From positions 32,616 to 96,615 of the forward strand of contig JABIDL010000011.1 in assembly GCA_018651745.1 (NCBI GenBank): DNA of 64,000 nucleotides, given 5' to 3'. Source of the DNA: Candidatus Neomarinimicrobiota bacterium. Lineage in GTDB: Bacteria; Fidelibacterota; Marinisomatia; Marinisomatales; TCS55. Positions 27,644 to 35,780 of the stretch are shown here, piece after piece. The notes under the pieces are model-generated. The model had not been told where the DNA came from, searched no databases, and saw only the letters and a list, made by a program, of their open reading frames with translations. The stretch's first letter is position 1, and each line of letters opens with the position of its first letter. Both the position numbers and the translations under genes were made by a program.

Positions 27644-28096
27644 TTAAAATGATTCCCCCAATTGTTCTCTAATATTGCTTCCCTTCGATCGTACTCTATC
27701 CCATAATTGTAAAAAGATGAAACCGAGCGAAACCATTTGTAGAACTGATGCCCAAAAAGCCATAACTAACAGCGTACCGTCAACTTGATATCCGGCAAGG
27801 ACCTCTGTGAAAAATCGCCCGATGGTCGCCGTGGCCAATACCCAATACAAAGCCCAGATGAACTTTGGGTTGTAATACTTATATCCTTTTTTTGAACGTG
27901 GAAAAAACCACGTAGCTACACCAATAATCATATTCATCACACCTCCGATTAGAATAATATGTGTATGAGCCATAATGAGTGTTGATGGTGCCAACCAACC
28001 AAATACAAAGTGGCCATATTGCCAAAACCCCGTTGCCAACCCCAGCCCAAAGCAAAGGAAGGATGTTTTAATGAAGTATCTCGAAGTTTTAGTCAT
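27644..28096 (-). CDS. Four-helix membrane protein related to heme-copper oxidase subunit I
   Basis: A 150-residue membrane protein with four helices. The region IMAHTHIILIGGVMNMIIGV (about 41-60), followed by WFFPRS, resembles segments around heme-ligand histidines in cbb3/NorB-like oxidase subunits, and homologues of this kind are often labelled as short subunit I-like proteins. The protein is far too short to be an oxidase. His44 and His46 could bind heme or copper. It sits between the hemerythrin and coxB2 on the same strand, so an accessory role for oxidase 2 is likely. Confidence 0.6.
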   Translation of the reverse strand: MTKTSRYFIKTSFLCFGLGLATGFWQYGHFVFGWLAPSTLIMAHTHIILIGGVMNMIIGVATWFFPRSKKGYKYYNPKFIWALYWVLATATIGRFFTEVLAGYQVDGTLLVMAFWASVLQMVSLGFIFLQLWDRVRSKGSNIREQLGESF

Positions 28097-28126
28097 TAAT
28101 ATTTTTTATCTAAAATATGCTGTTGG

Positions 28127-28672
28127 TTAATTATTTACTAATTCCTGCAATTCATTTGGACAAAAACAACAATAACCGATTTCATCACATTTAATTTTCA
28201 TTTTGTCCCATTGGGAATCTTCTGTGATTGCCTGTAATGCCATGGGATATAAAATGTGATTTTCTTTATGAATATGCTGTCGAAGTGTGTCGCACAATTC
28301 AATAATTAAATAAGAGAGTGAATTGACCTGTTCTTTCCAGTTATTTCCAAATTCAACTGTTTCCTTTTTTAATTGATGTTTCATATTTCGAATTAGCCCA
28401 TGTTCTTGCCTCATGACTTGTGGCGGACCAATTATTCCCAATAATTCAAGTGCCGGAAAAAGAACATCTTCTTCCCGTTGGTGATGGGGTTCAGCGGAAA
28501 TTAATTGAAGTGAAAATTGATTTATTTGGGGTAACAGTTTTTCATTATTTGAATGATCCTGTGATGATAATTGCTCTCTTAAAATTTGCAGTTCATCCAA
28601 AATAGTTAAAATATGTTCATGTTCTGTAAACATGGTTTTTATTACATGACCGTCGTTTAATTCTTTAAACAT
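28127..28672 (-). CDS. Hemerythrin-domain protein with Cys-rich tail
   Basis: A 181-residue cytosolic HHE protein. Diiron-type ligands appear as TEHEHILTIL, PHHQREEDVLFPAL, RQEHGLIRNM and LRQHIHKENHILYPM, so an oxygen- or NO-binding diiron site of the hemerythrin/RIC type is likely. The tail ends in EIGYCCFCPNELQELV, an unusual three-Cys cluster. ATG 28672 (MFKELNDG) is preferred over ATG 28690 because AAAGGATTAGAT precedes it. The gene heads the second oxidase set and may protect or signal oxygen or nitric oxide. Confidence 0.85.
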   Translation of the reverse strand: MFKELNDGHVIKTMFTEHEHILTILDELQILREQLSSQDHSNNEKLLPQINQFSLQLISAEPHHQREEDVLFPALELLGIIGPPQVMRQEHGLIRNMKHQLKKETVEFGNNWKEQVNSLSYLIIELCDTLRQHIHKENHILYPMALQAITEDSQWDKMKIKCDEIGYCCFCPNELQELVNN

Positions 28673-28761
28673 ATCTAATCCTTTAAGCATTGTTTAATTT
28701 GATGGTAATTTTTATTATTTTCATAATCTTGTCACATAAATATCATTGGGTAAAAAACTTT

Positions 28762-30024
28762 TTATCCATAAGCTAAACTCATACCAAGATTATCTTTATT
28801 ACATTGAGCAACATCAAGTAAAAATTTATCTATCAATTGCCAGTTTACGTGTTCCATGACAACAATCTTCCACCACTTGGGCTGGCCTTTATGCGTATCA
28901 GGTACCAAAGTATATTTTTCACAGATTCTCATTGGAATATCTTCCGAAGGAATTGTCACAATATTCATGAATTCATTCCTGAAAAACTGAACATCTAATT
29001 CAGATAAAGATTTACAAATAAAGTCCGATTTTATTATTAATTGTTCCATATGATCCATGAGACCTTTTGATCCATGCATATTTAAAATCATCCAAGTGGC
29101 AATTGCATTGGCTCCGGAACGGGAACCGCAAAGCGTATGGTCCAGTCCTTCTATATAACTGGCCTCTTCAGTCAAAACATTATCAATCAACCCTTTTCTT
29201 ATAAGGAATATCCCTGTACCATAAGGCGCCTGCAGCATTTTATGCCCATCAACTGATATTGAATCCACATTTGGGTTCTCAAAATTGAAGACATTATTGG
29301 GATTGGTAAATGGGTAAATAAAACCTCCGAATGCAGCATCAACATGTATTTTAAATTGAATGTTATGAGATTTATATAAATGAGTAATCGAATCAATATC
29401 GTCAATAGATCCAAACATGGTTGTGCCCATATTCAATACTGTGATAAAATATTTAACACCATCCGCTTTCAGTTCGCTCAATAAATTATCAAGTTTTTCA
29501 AAATCAATTTCTCTGCTATTGAAATCAACGTTCAGTAATTTGAAATTCAATTGTAAAATATTACAAACTTTAAAAAGAGAATAATGAGTATCCTCCGAGA
29601 ATAATACAATTATTTCATCATTTTTCGCATCTAAAACATTTTTATAATATTCACGGTAAATCCAAACAGCTTGCATATTGCATTCGGTGCCGCCAGAAGC
29701 AACATACCCGTCATAGTTGTTGGGTACTGCTTTAAATATCTCTTCTGCACATATCCGGAGTAAATCTAATTCAAGTTTTTGTGTACCCTGAAATGATGAA
29801 ATTGATTTTTCATAGGTATGGAGTCCAATATGATTTGGGTTTTCTATAAAGGATTTAATGAATGGTGCATTTTCAAGAAAATCCGCATCCGCAGGAAACA
29901 TTTTTGGATCAAGATATGTTGCTGGTAATCCCATTATATTATGGTCATAATAACTGGCATTATGCTCCAATGCATTAAATACAAAGGTTTTTAATTCATC
30001 AAAAGAATATACGGGCCAAAACAT
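28762..30024 (-). CDS. Group II PLP-dependent decarboxylase
   Basis: A 420-residue fold-type I PLP enzyme of the aromatic-amino-acid/glutamate/histidine decarboxylase group. GGTECNMQA (about 111-119) binds the phosphate, DTHYSL (His148) stacks on PLP, HVDAAFGG (Asp229) contacts the pyridine nitrogen, and DGHKMLQAP holds the Schiff-base Lys262. It should decarboxylate an amino acid to an amine; the exact one cannot be read. It lies 21 nt after the TorD-like chaperone gene, apparently in the same operon as an aromatic amino acid hydroxylase, which favours an aromatic substrate by inference only. Confidence 0.85.
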   Translation of the reverse strand: MFWPVYSFDELKTFVFNALEHNASYYDHNIMGLPATYLDPKMFPADADFLENAPFIKSFIENPNHIGLHTYEKSISSFQGTQKLELDLLRICAEEIFKAVPNNYDGYVASGGTECNMQAVWIYREYYKNVLDAKNDEIIVLFSEDTHYSLFKVCNILQLNFKLLNVDFNSREIDFEKLDNLLSELKADGVKYFITVLNMGTTMFGSIDDIDSITHLYKSHNIQFKIHVDAAFGGFIYPFTNPNNVFNFENPNVDSISVDGHKMLQAPYGTGIFLIRKGLIDNVLTEEASYIEGLDHTLCGSRSGANAIATWMILNMHGSKGLMDHMEQLIIKSDFICKSLSELDVQFFRNEFMNIVTIPSEDIPMRICEKYTLVPDTHKGQPKWWKIVVMEHVNWQLIDKFLLDVAQCNKDNLGMSLAYG

Positions 30025-30045
30025 CTTTTAATCTTTCACATATTT

Positions 30046-30720
30046 TTAATTAATCGTGGCTTTTGATATTTTTTCACAATCAATAAAAGTGTGTAAAAAC
30101 TTTCCACTCAAATTGTAAAAGTCACCATTAATTTTATCAGCCAGATTTCCAGCAAACATTTTGGCCCAATCTGAAAAATGATTTTGATTGAAATCAATAA
30201 ATGCTGTTTCGCAAATCTCTTTTTCTTCATCTAATTCATTTGTTAGAGCTAACAACTCTTTTAGCAATAGGAAAGAAAGAAACTCGGTTTGAGTAGAAAT
30301 ATGATCGGCTCTTTCGATGGACTCCACTTCCATCCCGAATGCTTTATAAAATCCATTCAAGTCAGCCAGTTTCTGGGTGCGAAAAAACACATCGGAATTT
30401 TTTAAATGCTCCAATGCATAAGGAGCAATCTGCTTGGACAGGGTATGGCCAAATACATTCACAAATTCATTCCTGATATTTTCTTTTTTCTTTTCATCCA
30501 ATTTTGACATCAACATTTGGAAAGATTTTGACAAGGTGGTTTCTTCACTATGCTCCAACTCTTCTATTTGGAAACAGGCATCCAGAACACAGCCTTGGAT
30601 TTTGGGTGTGAACAACATGGCAAATTTTTCACTTTCGGGATCTGAAAACAGTGCAGACACAGTACCATAAAGAGTTGAACGTATTTCTAACAGATGGCTT
30701 TGTTTTGTTAATGTATCCAT
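30046..30720 (-). CDS. TorD/NarJ-like molybdoenzyme chaperone
   Basis: A 224-residue all-helical cytosolic protein of the TorD/DmsD/NarJ redox-enzyme maturation family. It typically binds the Tat signal of the catalytic subunit and assists molybdenum cofactor insertion. Visible features are EIRSTLYGTVSALFSDPE at the N-terminus, LRNEFVNVFGHT-like (IRNEFVNVFGHTLS) near 105-118 and TEFLSFLLLKELLAL in the C-terminal half. The frame runs open to 30804 but ATG 30720 lies 1 nt after the beta subunit stop and fits the family start. Its partner is the alpha subunit encoded at 32260-35778. Confidence 0.85.
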   Translation of the reverse strand: MDTLTKQSHLLEIRSTLYGTVSALFSDPESEKFAMLFTPKIQGCVLDACFQIEELEHSEETTLSKSFQMLMSKLDEKKKENIRNEFVNVFGHTLSKQIAPYALEHLKNSDVFFRTQKLADLNGFYKAFGMEVESIERADHISTQTEFLSFLLLKELLALTNELDEEKEICETAFIDFNQNHFSDWAKMFAGNLADKINGDFYNLSGKFLHTFIDCEKISKATIN

Positions 30721-30721
30721 A

Positions 30722-32002
30722 TCAAATTGAATTAAAATGAATGCCCGGCCGTTCATACATGGGTTCTTCCACTGTGGTGCGAACGCATTCTTTACCCTGT
30801 TCATTGTAACCGATCACCGTATCGTTGTATATATTTAATATCTTTTGTGAACCGTCTGAAAGTGTGACTTCTTTTTCATAAATCTTGGGACCTTTTTTAA
30901 TTTGGTATTTATAGATCACTTCTCGTTGGGCACGGAAAAGTTGCAAAATCGCCATGAGTTCACGGGATGGCGCCGTGTAACGATCGATAGCTTGTTCCAC
31001 TCCCGGGCCAAACATTTGGGTCAAATAAGCTCTGGGCGCCCATCTTGGCGGGATGTAAAAAATATTCGGTTCAGTCCCAAATTGTGGATAGAGCGGCAGG
31101 GCGACTTTTTCCTTTTGGATCATCCAGTATAATGGATTTTCTTCATCTTTTGTCCACAATCCATCTTGATTCATTTTCACTAAACCCTGCATTCGGATTT
31201 TCCCCACACAAGATGCCATACATCGTGTTTCTACCGAAACACCATCGGGTGTAATATGGTCATCCTGACCTTCCAATCTGGGATAACAAGCAATGCATTT
31301 TTCCGAAATTTTTGTCTGACCATTATACATGGCTTTCTTGTACGGACATGCTTCCACACATTTTCGATAACCGCGACACCGTTCCTGATCGATAAGAACC
31401 ACACCGTCTTCATCTCGTTTATAAATGGCTTTTCTTGGACAAGCCGCCAAACAGGCTGGATAAGTGCAATGGTTGCAAATTCGCTGTAAATAGAAAAAGA
31501 AACTCTTATGTTCCGGCAGTTTGATAGGATCGGTAATATATCCCATTTTATCTTTCTTCGTCGATTTGGGCGGCGAAACATCTTCACCAATATTGGGTTT
31601 GGTCCATTCATGATCTTCAGGTAAATAGCCCAAAACACGGGATTGCCCATTTTGCGTTTTTTCTTTTTCAGCTGCTTCAAAAATGGTCATACCATCATAT
31701 TCACCTTCATCGTTCCAAGTCATAGTTTTGTCTTGACGGTCATGAGCCTTTTGCATCAGGTTGAGCAATTTCACATCCCAATATTGGGGATAACCGCCAT
31801 AGGGCTTTGTTTCAACATTATTCCACCACATCAATTCCTGTCCCTTGGAAAATGTCCAGGTGCTTTTGCAAGCCATGGTGCAGGTTTGGCAGGCAATACA
31901 GCGATTAATATTAAAAACGGCGGCAAATTGTCTTTCTGGATATTTCCCTTCATAAGGATAACTCATATCACGGTTTATTTGCCAATTATAGACTTTATTC
32001 AT
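30722..32002 (-). CDS. nxrB: NxrB/NarH-like iron-sulfur beta subunit of a molybdoenzyme
   Basis: A 426-residue electron-transfer subunit with four iron-sulfur centres. Cys sets: CIACQTCTMACKSTW (Cys35, 38, 41, 45), CNHCTYPACLAACPRKAIY, CRGYRKCVEACPYKKAMY and CIACYPRLEG with CMASCVGKIRMQG. No signal peptide is present, so it should ride out of the cell with the Tat-bearing alpha subunit. From memory the whole protein (FSKGQELMWWNNVETKPYGG, ALPLYPQFGTEPNIFYIPPR, MFGPGVEQAIDRY) is very close to the NxrB of Nitrospira/Nitrospina/anammox-type nitrite oxidoreductases; nitrate, selenate or chlorate reductase beta subunits are the alternatives. Confidence 0.88.
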   Translation of the reverse strand: MNKVYNWQINRDMSYPYEGKYPERQFAAVFNINRCIACQTCTMACKSTWTFSKGQELMWWNNVETKPYGGYPQYWDVKLLNLMQKAHDRQDKTMTWNDEGEYDGMTIFEAAEKEKTQNGQSRVLGYLPEDHEWTKPNIGEDVSPPKSTKKDKMGYITDPIKLPEHKSFFFYLQRICNHCTYPACLAACPRKAIYKRDEDGVVLIDQERCRGYRKCVEACPYKKAMYNGQTKISEKCIACYPRLEGQDDHITPDGVSVETRCMASCVGKIRMQGLVKMNQDGLWTKDEENPLYWMIQKEKVALPLYPQFGTEPNIFYIPPRWAPRAYLTQMFGPGVEQAIDRYTAPSRELMAILQLFRAQREVIYKYQIKKGPKIYEKEVTLSDGSQKILNIYNDTVIGYNEQGKECVRTTVEEPMYERPGIHFNSI

Positions 32003-32266
32003 TTAGTTCTCCTGCCCATTTATCACATGAATATTTTCATAAATCTGACCAACAATTTTTTCAATGGATTCCTTTCCAAGTTGACTATAAGCCATAAACA
32101 AACCACCATAAAAAGGATTGGAAAACATAGTCAATAATTCATCTTTTGTTGTTCCCATATCTCGAAATTCTTCCGACATCACCTTCGCTTGATGAATTAT
32201 ATTTCCACCGGGGATTTCCATCGCTTTCATTTCGAAAGGATCTTCTTTATCGTAGTCTTTTACCAT
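32003..32266 (-). CDS. Small conserved protein between molybdoenzyme alpha and beta subunits
   Basis: An 87-residue soluble protein encoded between the alpha subunit (7-nt overlap) and the beta subunit (directly adjoining). It opens MVKDYDKEDPFEMKAMEIPG and has the helical block TTKDELLTMFSNPFYGGLFM. The pattern DP[FY]EM...P, then E..MG...E.LL.LF.NPFY, recalls small uncharacterised proteins I associate with Mo- or Fe-S-oxidoreductase loci. No Cys or His-rich site and no signal peptide. A cytosolic assembly factor or small subunit is the likeliest role, from position alone. Confidence 0.7.
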   Translation of the reverse strand: MVKDYDKEDPFEMKAMEIPGGNIIHQAKVMSEEFRDMGTTKDELLTMFSNPFYGGLFMAYSQLGKESIEKIVGQIYENIHVINGQEN

Positions 32267-35200
32267 TCATCATCTCCGATGGTTGTGATATTTCCGGCAA
32301 TATAATTTTCCATGAATTCATTTTCATTCGCTGGCGTGAAACCAGATTTAACTATGTCCAATTTCCCTTTTCCTTTCAAGCCACCTTTTTCAGCAAATGT
32401 GATTTTTACCAATGTTTCTTTTGGCGCGGTATTGATGGCGTGATTATCCGCTTCGTAACCGAATAAAAATCCCATTTTTGCTTTTGCTTTGTGGAAGAGA
32501 CTATCCAATTGCTGCATGGGCATCTGCCAGCCATAGGTTAAGGATTGGTGAGAACCATAGCGATAACTGGCCTGATATCCCGTATCTATGGATTGAGCAC
32601 GCCCATCCGCCCGGGTTTCATGAGCCAAAACAGATTTTTCAGTGGCCATCCATGCGCCGTGTTTTATCATGATCACATGGTAAGGATAAGATGGATTATA
32701 ACGGCAACGGACTTTTAACCGTGCCACTTTATAAAATGGATCCTTCACATCAAAATTGCGATAAGGGCGATTTTGGGGATCCGAATCCACATAAACATAA
32801 TCGCCATCTTCGATACCCAAATCCTTCGCCGCATCGGAATTCATATACATTGTATGCTCACCCACGCCGGGCTGCCGCTTATCCTTTCGATATGGATCGC
32901 CAAAGGGATTGCTCCAGATAAAGTGCCAATCCGTCACTGCCCAACTTGAATGGGTTGTATGGCGAGATTTTGGCGTTAAGCAATAAAATGAAAAACCGTC
33001 TTCCCATAAAAAGTTTTTGGTCTTTTTTACTTTCTGCCAAGGCAGTTTCAGATTCCGCGCCTGTCGTTCTCCCGCCGAAGTTGCATCAGCTGGAATACCA
33101 TAATCTTCTGGACGAATTAGGGGATTGTTGGAAACAATTACATTGGGCAGATAAGGCGTTGCTTCAGGACCTTCCCGATGGACGATGAAATTTTCACCAT
33201 ATTCGATAATTTCCGGTTCATCGTTGTAGGCTTGCAGTCTTCCAGTGGGGGTATAAAAAGGTGTACTTTCCTTGATCTGCTCATAAAAAGGAATCCGGGG
33301 ATAAGTCCGAAATAACATGAGCGCAGAACCGGGCTCGCCGTATTTCCCATCCATGATATCATTGGTTGTGTAACCTTTTGTCGTGTTGCTGCCGTCCAAC
33401 AGACGATCAATATAGATTTCCGTCTTTCCTTCCAGCACGAATTTCCAGTATTCTTCGAATCGTTTATCTTTCAGGATTTTACCCAACTTTTCGGCAACAC
33501 TTGCCCAAATGAGCACATCATCTTTGGAATCGAAAACTGGTTTCAAACCGCCATTCCAGATTTGCAAAAATGGATTGGAACAGGATGCAGTTAATTCATA
33601 ACTCTGTTGTTCTGCCCAACTGTTGGCCGGCAGCACAATATCCGCATACTCGCAGGTGGCAGTCATTTCAATATCCTGACTGATGATCATTTCAATCCCG
33701 GGATTGGTATTTTTTATCATTTCATAATGATACTTGGCGTTGTTCAGCAGGTTTACATTGTTATGCCAAATCGCTTTGGTGGGGGTGGGCATGTGGGTTT
33801 CGCCGGTGAATGATTTTTTACCAAATTTGGGCGTATCCACCAATAAAGGGAAATCCCCTACATTCCAATACGATGGCTCTTCTCCCCGGGCATACCCCTT
33901 GATATTTAATTCCTTTGCGGTGGCTTTTGGATCCAAGTTGGGTGCAAATGGATCTTCCGCTACCCAGCCTTTAAATCCGGGTCCAACTTCTTTTGACCCT
34001 TGGAAAATCCCTGCTTTATAATTTCCGGCCCAGGTATGGCACCCGGCACCCCGCTTGCCAATATTTCCGGTGAGAATCACCGGCAAATAACAGGCGCGAT
34101 TATTTTCCACAGCATGGAACCAGTGATTTAATCCTTCACCAATATGGATCGCCGCCGGCTTGATTGTGGCCAGATCTTTGGCCAATTGTTGAATCAATTC
34201 CCTATTTGAATGGGTGATTTCAACCACCGAATCGAGATCATAATCTTTTAAATGAATATGCTTATACGCCCAGAAAACGGTGCATATTTCAATTTCATTT
34301 CCGTCCTTATCTTTGATGGTTCCATCCCAATCAAGCGCCGGATCAATTTTTTTCTTTTTCAGGAATTCGCCAATATCTTCCCGGGTGAGCGGCTGGACAG
34401 ATTTGGTCGTCCTGTCAAAAATGGTAAAATCACCAATTTTTTCATACTGCTCTTTTTTCATGCCGTGGATTTTGAAACTGGGACCATTTTCGGATAGTTG
34501 GTTTTTATAGTCTGGAATAAAATCTTCCGGCTTCAGGCGTTTCAGCGTATCTTTTCTAATTAATAAGGGGAAGTCCGAAAATTCTTTCAGGAATTTCTTA
34601 TCGTGCCAGTTTTTATCAATAATAATCTTGGAAATACCGAGCAATAAAGCAGTATCTGTATTGGGTCGAACGGTGAGCCAATAATCAGCCTTGGAAGACG
34701 AAGCGCCGTATTCCGGTGAAATATTCACCAATTTTCCGCCCCGTTCCATGATCTCTGCCGCAAAGTGGTTATCAGCCCGTTTATTCTCCACCAAGTTTTT
34801 CCCAATCGAAACCAACAGTTTGCTGTAACGCATTTCATTCATATCCACATCGGAAGCCTGTAATCCATGAACAAATGGAAAACCGGGTGCCTGATCACCA
34901 TGCCAAGTATAGTTAGACCAATTGCGGCCGGCTTTTGCATCTTTTTTGCTAACGCCGCGAACATGATGATCCACCAACGCCAACGTATTGCTGAAGCGGT
35001 AAGCGCCATATTTCCCTATCACACCTAATAAACCCATACCACCCCGCAACTTTATAGTGCGCGTCCCGGCGCCTTCCCAATGGGTGAGCATTTCTTCAGG
35101 ATAGCCTTGTTCCAGCAATCGCTTTTTCCCAATATCGCCGCTGTAAGTTGTGGATATATTGATGAGTCCATTGGCAATGTAGTTTTCAATTTTATCCCAG

Positions 35201-35778
35201 GATATTTTCACCAAAGTATCCGTCCCGCGGGAATTGAATTTGTATTTGTCTCGGTTCGACTGCGTAAGGTATGGAAAGCCATCATCCGCCCATCGCTTCC
35301 AGCCTTTTCTCACCATGGGATATTTTAATCGGTAACTGCCGTAAATGCGCCGGTGAAAAGTGAATCCGTTGGAACAACCCCGTGGATTCCATGCATGGGT
35401 GCATTGGTTGCCGTAAAGGTCTTTAATTTTATGGGAATCGTAATTTTGTTCAGTCCGAATCATAACGCCATTGCGTTTGAAGCCCCGCATTCGGCATTCG
35501 TGGGTACAATTGGGAGAACAGATAAAAGTGAAAGAATCGTCAAATTTGTATTGGTTGCGGTAGATCTTTTCCCAATCCCTGTTTGGATAATGGGTCAGAG
35601 GATTCTCAATCCCGGGAATACCTTTCAGAAAAAACATACTTCCGGGCATGGACCATAAAAGTCCGGCGCTACCTAACCCAGCTGTACCGGCCTTTAAAAA
35701 ATCCCGACGGCTAATCCCGTTTTGTGGTTTTTGATTTTCAGGATTGACTTTACCATTATTAATAGAGTCTTTATTCAT
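32260..35778 (-). CDS. nxrA: NxrA/NarG-like molybdopterin oxidoreductase alpha subunit, Tat-exported
   Basis: A 1172-residue type II DMSO-reductase-family catalytic subunit. The N-terminus has a Tat signal (SRRDFLKAG, Arg24-Arg25) with a hydrophobic stretch at 29-50. An Fe-S cluster site follows: Cys87, Cys91, Cys95 and Cys135 (ICSPNCTHEC and NPRGCSNG). YTWHGDQAPGFPFVHG contains Asp295, the candidate Mo ligand. DIEMTATCEYADIVLPA near 730 is a typical molybdopterin-binding segment. It should oxidise nitrite or reduce nitrate (or a similar oxyanion) in the periplasm. AAGGATTAGTA precedes the ATG. The C-terminus ends GDDEW. Substrate direction is inferred. Confidence 0.87.
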   Translation of the reverse strand: MNKDSINNGKVNPENQKPQNGISRRDFLKAGTAGLGSAGLLWSMPGSMFFLKGIPGIENPLTHYPNRDWEKIYRNQYKFDDSFTFICSPNCTHECRMRGFKRNGVMIRTEQNYDSHKIKDLYGNQCTHAWNPRGCSNGFTFHRRIYGSYRLKYPMVRKGWKRWADDGFPYLTQSNRDKYKFNSRGTDTLVKISWDKIENYIANGLINISTTYSGDIGKKRLLEQGYPEEMLTHWEGAGTRTIKLRGGMGLLGVIGKYGAYRFSNTLALVDHHVRGVSKKDAKAGRNWSNYTWHGDQAPGFPFVHGLQASDVDMNEMRYSKLLVSIGKNLVENKRADNHFAAEIMERGGKLVNISPEYGASSSKADYWLTVRPNTDTALLLGISKIIIDKNWHDKKFLKEFSDFPLLIRKDTLKRLKPEDFIPDYKNQLSENGPSFKIHGMKKEQYEKIGDFTIFDRTTKSVQPLTREDIGEFLKKKKIDPALDWDGTIKDKDGNEIEICTVFWAYKHIHLKDYDLDSVVEITHSNRELIQQLAKDLATIKPAAIHIGEGLNHWFHAVENNRACYLPVILTGNIGKRGAGCHTWAGNYKAGIFQGSKEVGPGFKGWVAEDPFAPNLDPKATAKELNIKGYARGEEPSYWNVGDFPLLVDTPKFGKKSFTGETHMPTPTKAIWHNNVNLLNNAKYHYEMIKNTNPGIEMIISQDIEMTATCEYADIVLPANSWAEQQSYELTASCSNPFLQIWNGGLKPVFDSKDDVLIWASVAEKLGKILKDKRFEEYWKFVLEGKTEIYIDRLLDGSNTTKGYTTNDIMDGKYGEPGSALMLFRTYPRIPFYEQIKESTPFYTPTGRLQAYNDEPEIIEYGENFIVHREGPEATPYLPNVIVSNNPLIRPEDYGIPADATSAGERQARNLKLPWQKVKKTKNFLWEDGFSFYCLTPKSRHTTHSSWAVTDWHFIWSNPFGDPYRKDKRQPGVGEHTMYMNSDAAKDLGIEDGDYVYVDSDPQNRPYRNFDVKDPFYKVARLKVRCRYNPSYPYHVIMIKHGAWMATEKSVLAHETRADGRAQSIDTGYQASYRYGSHQSLTYGWQMPMQQLDSLFHKAKAKMGFLFGYEADNHAINTAPKETLVKITFAEKGGLKGKGKLDIVKSGFTPANENEFMENYIAGNITTIGDDEW

Positions 35779-35780
35779 TA

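Noticed and set aside
31231-31680. 149-codon frame inside the beta subunit gene
   Set aside because: Out-of-frame reading of the Cys-rich nxrB-like gene; basic low-complexity product without family features.
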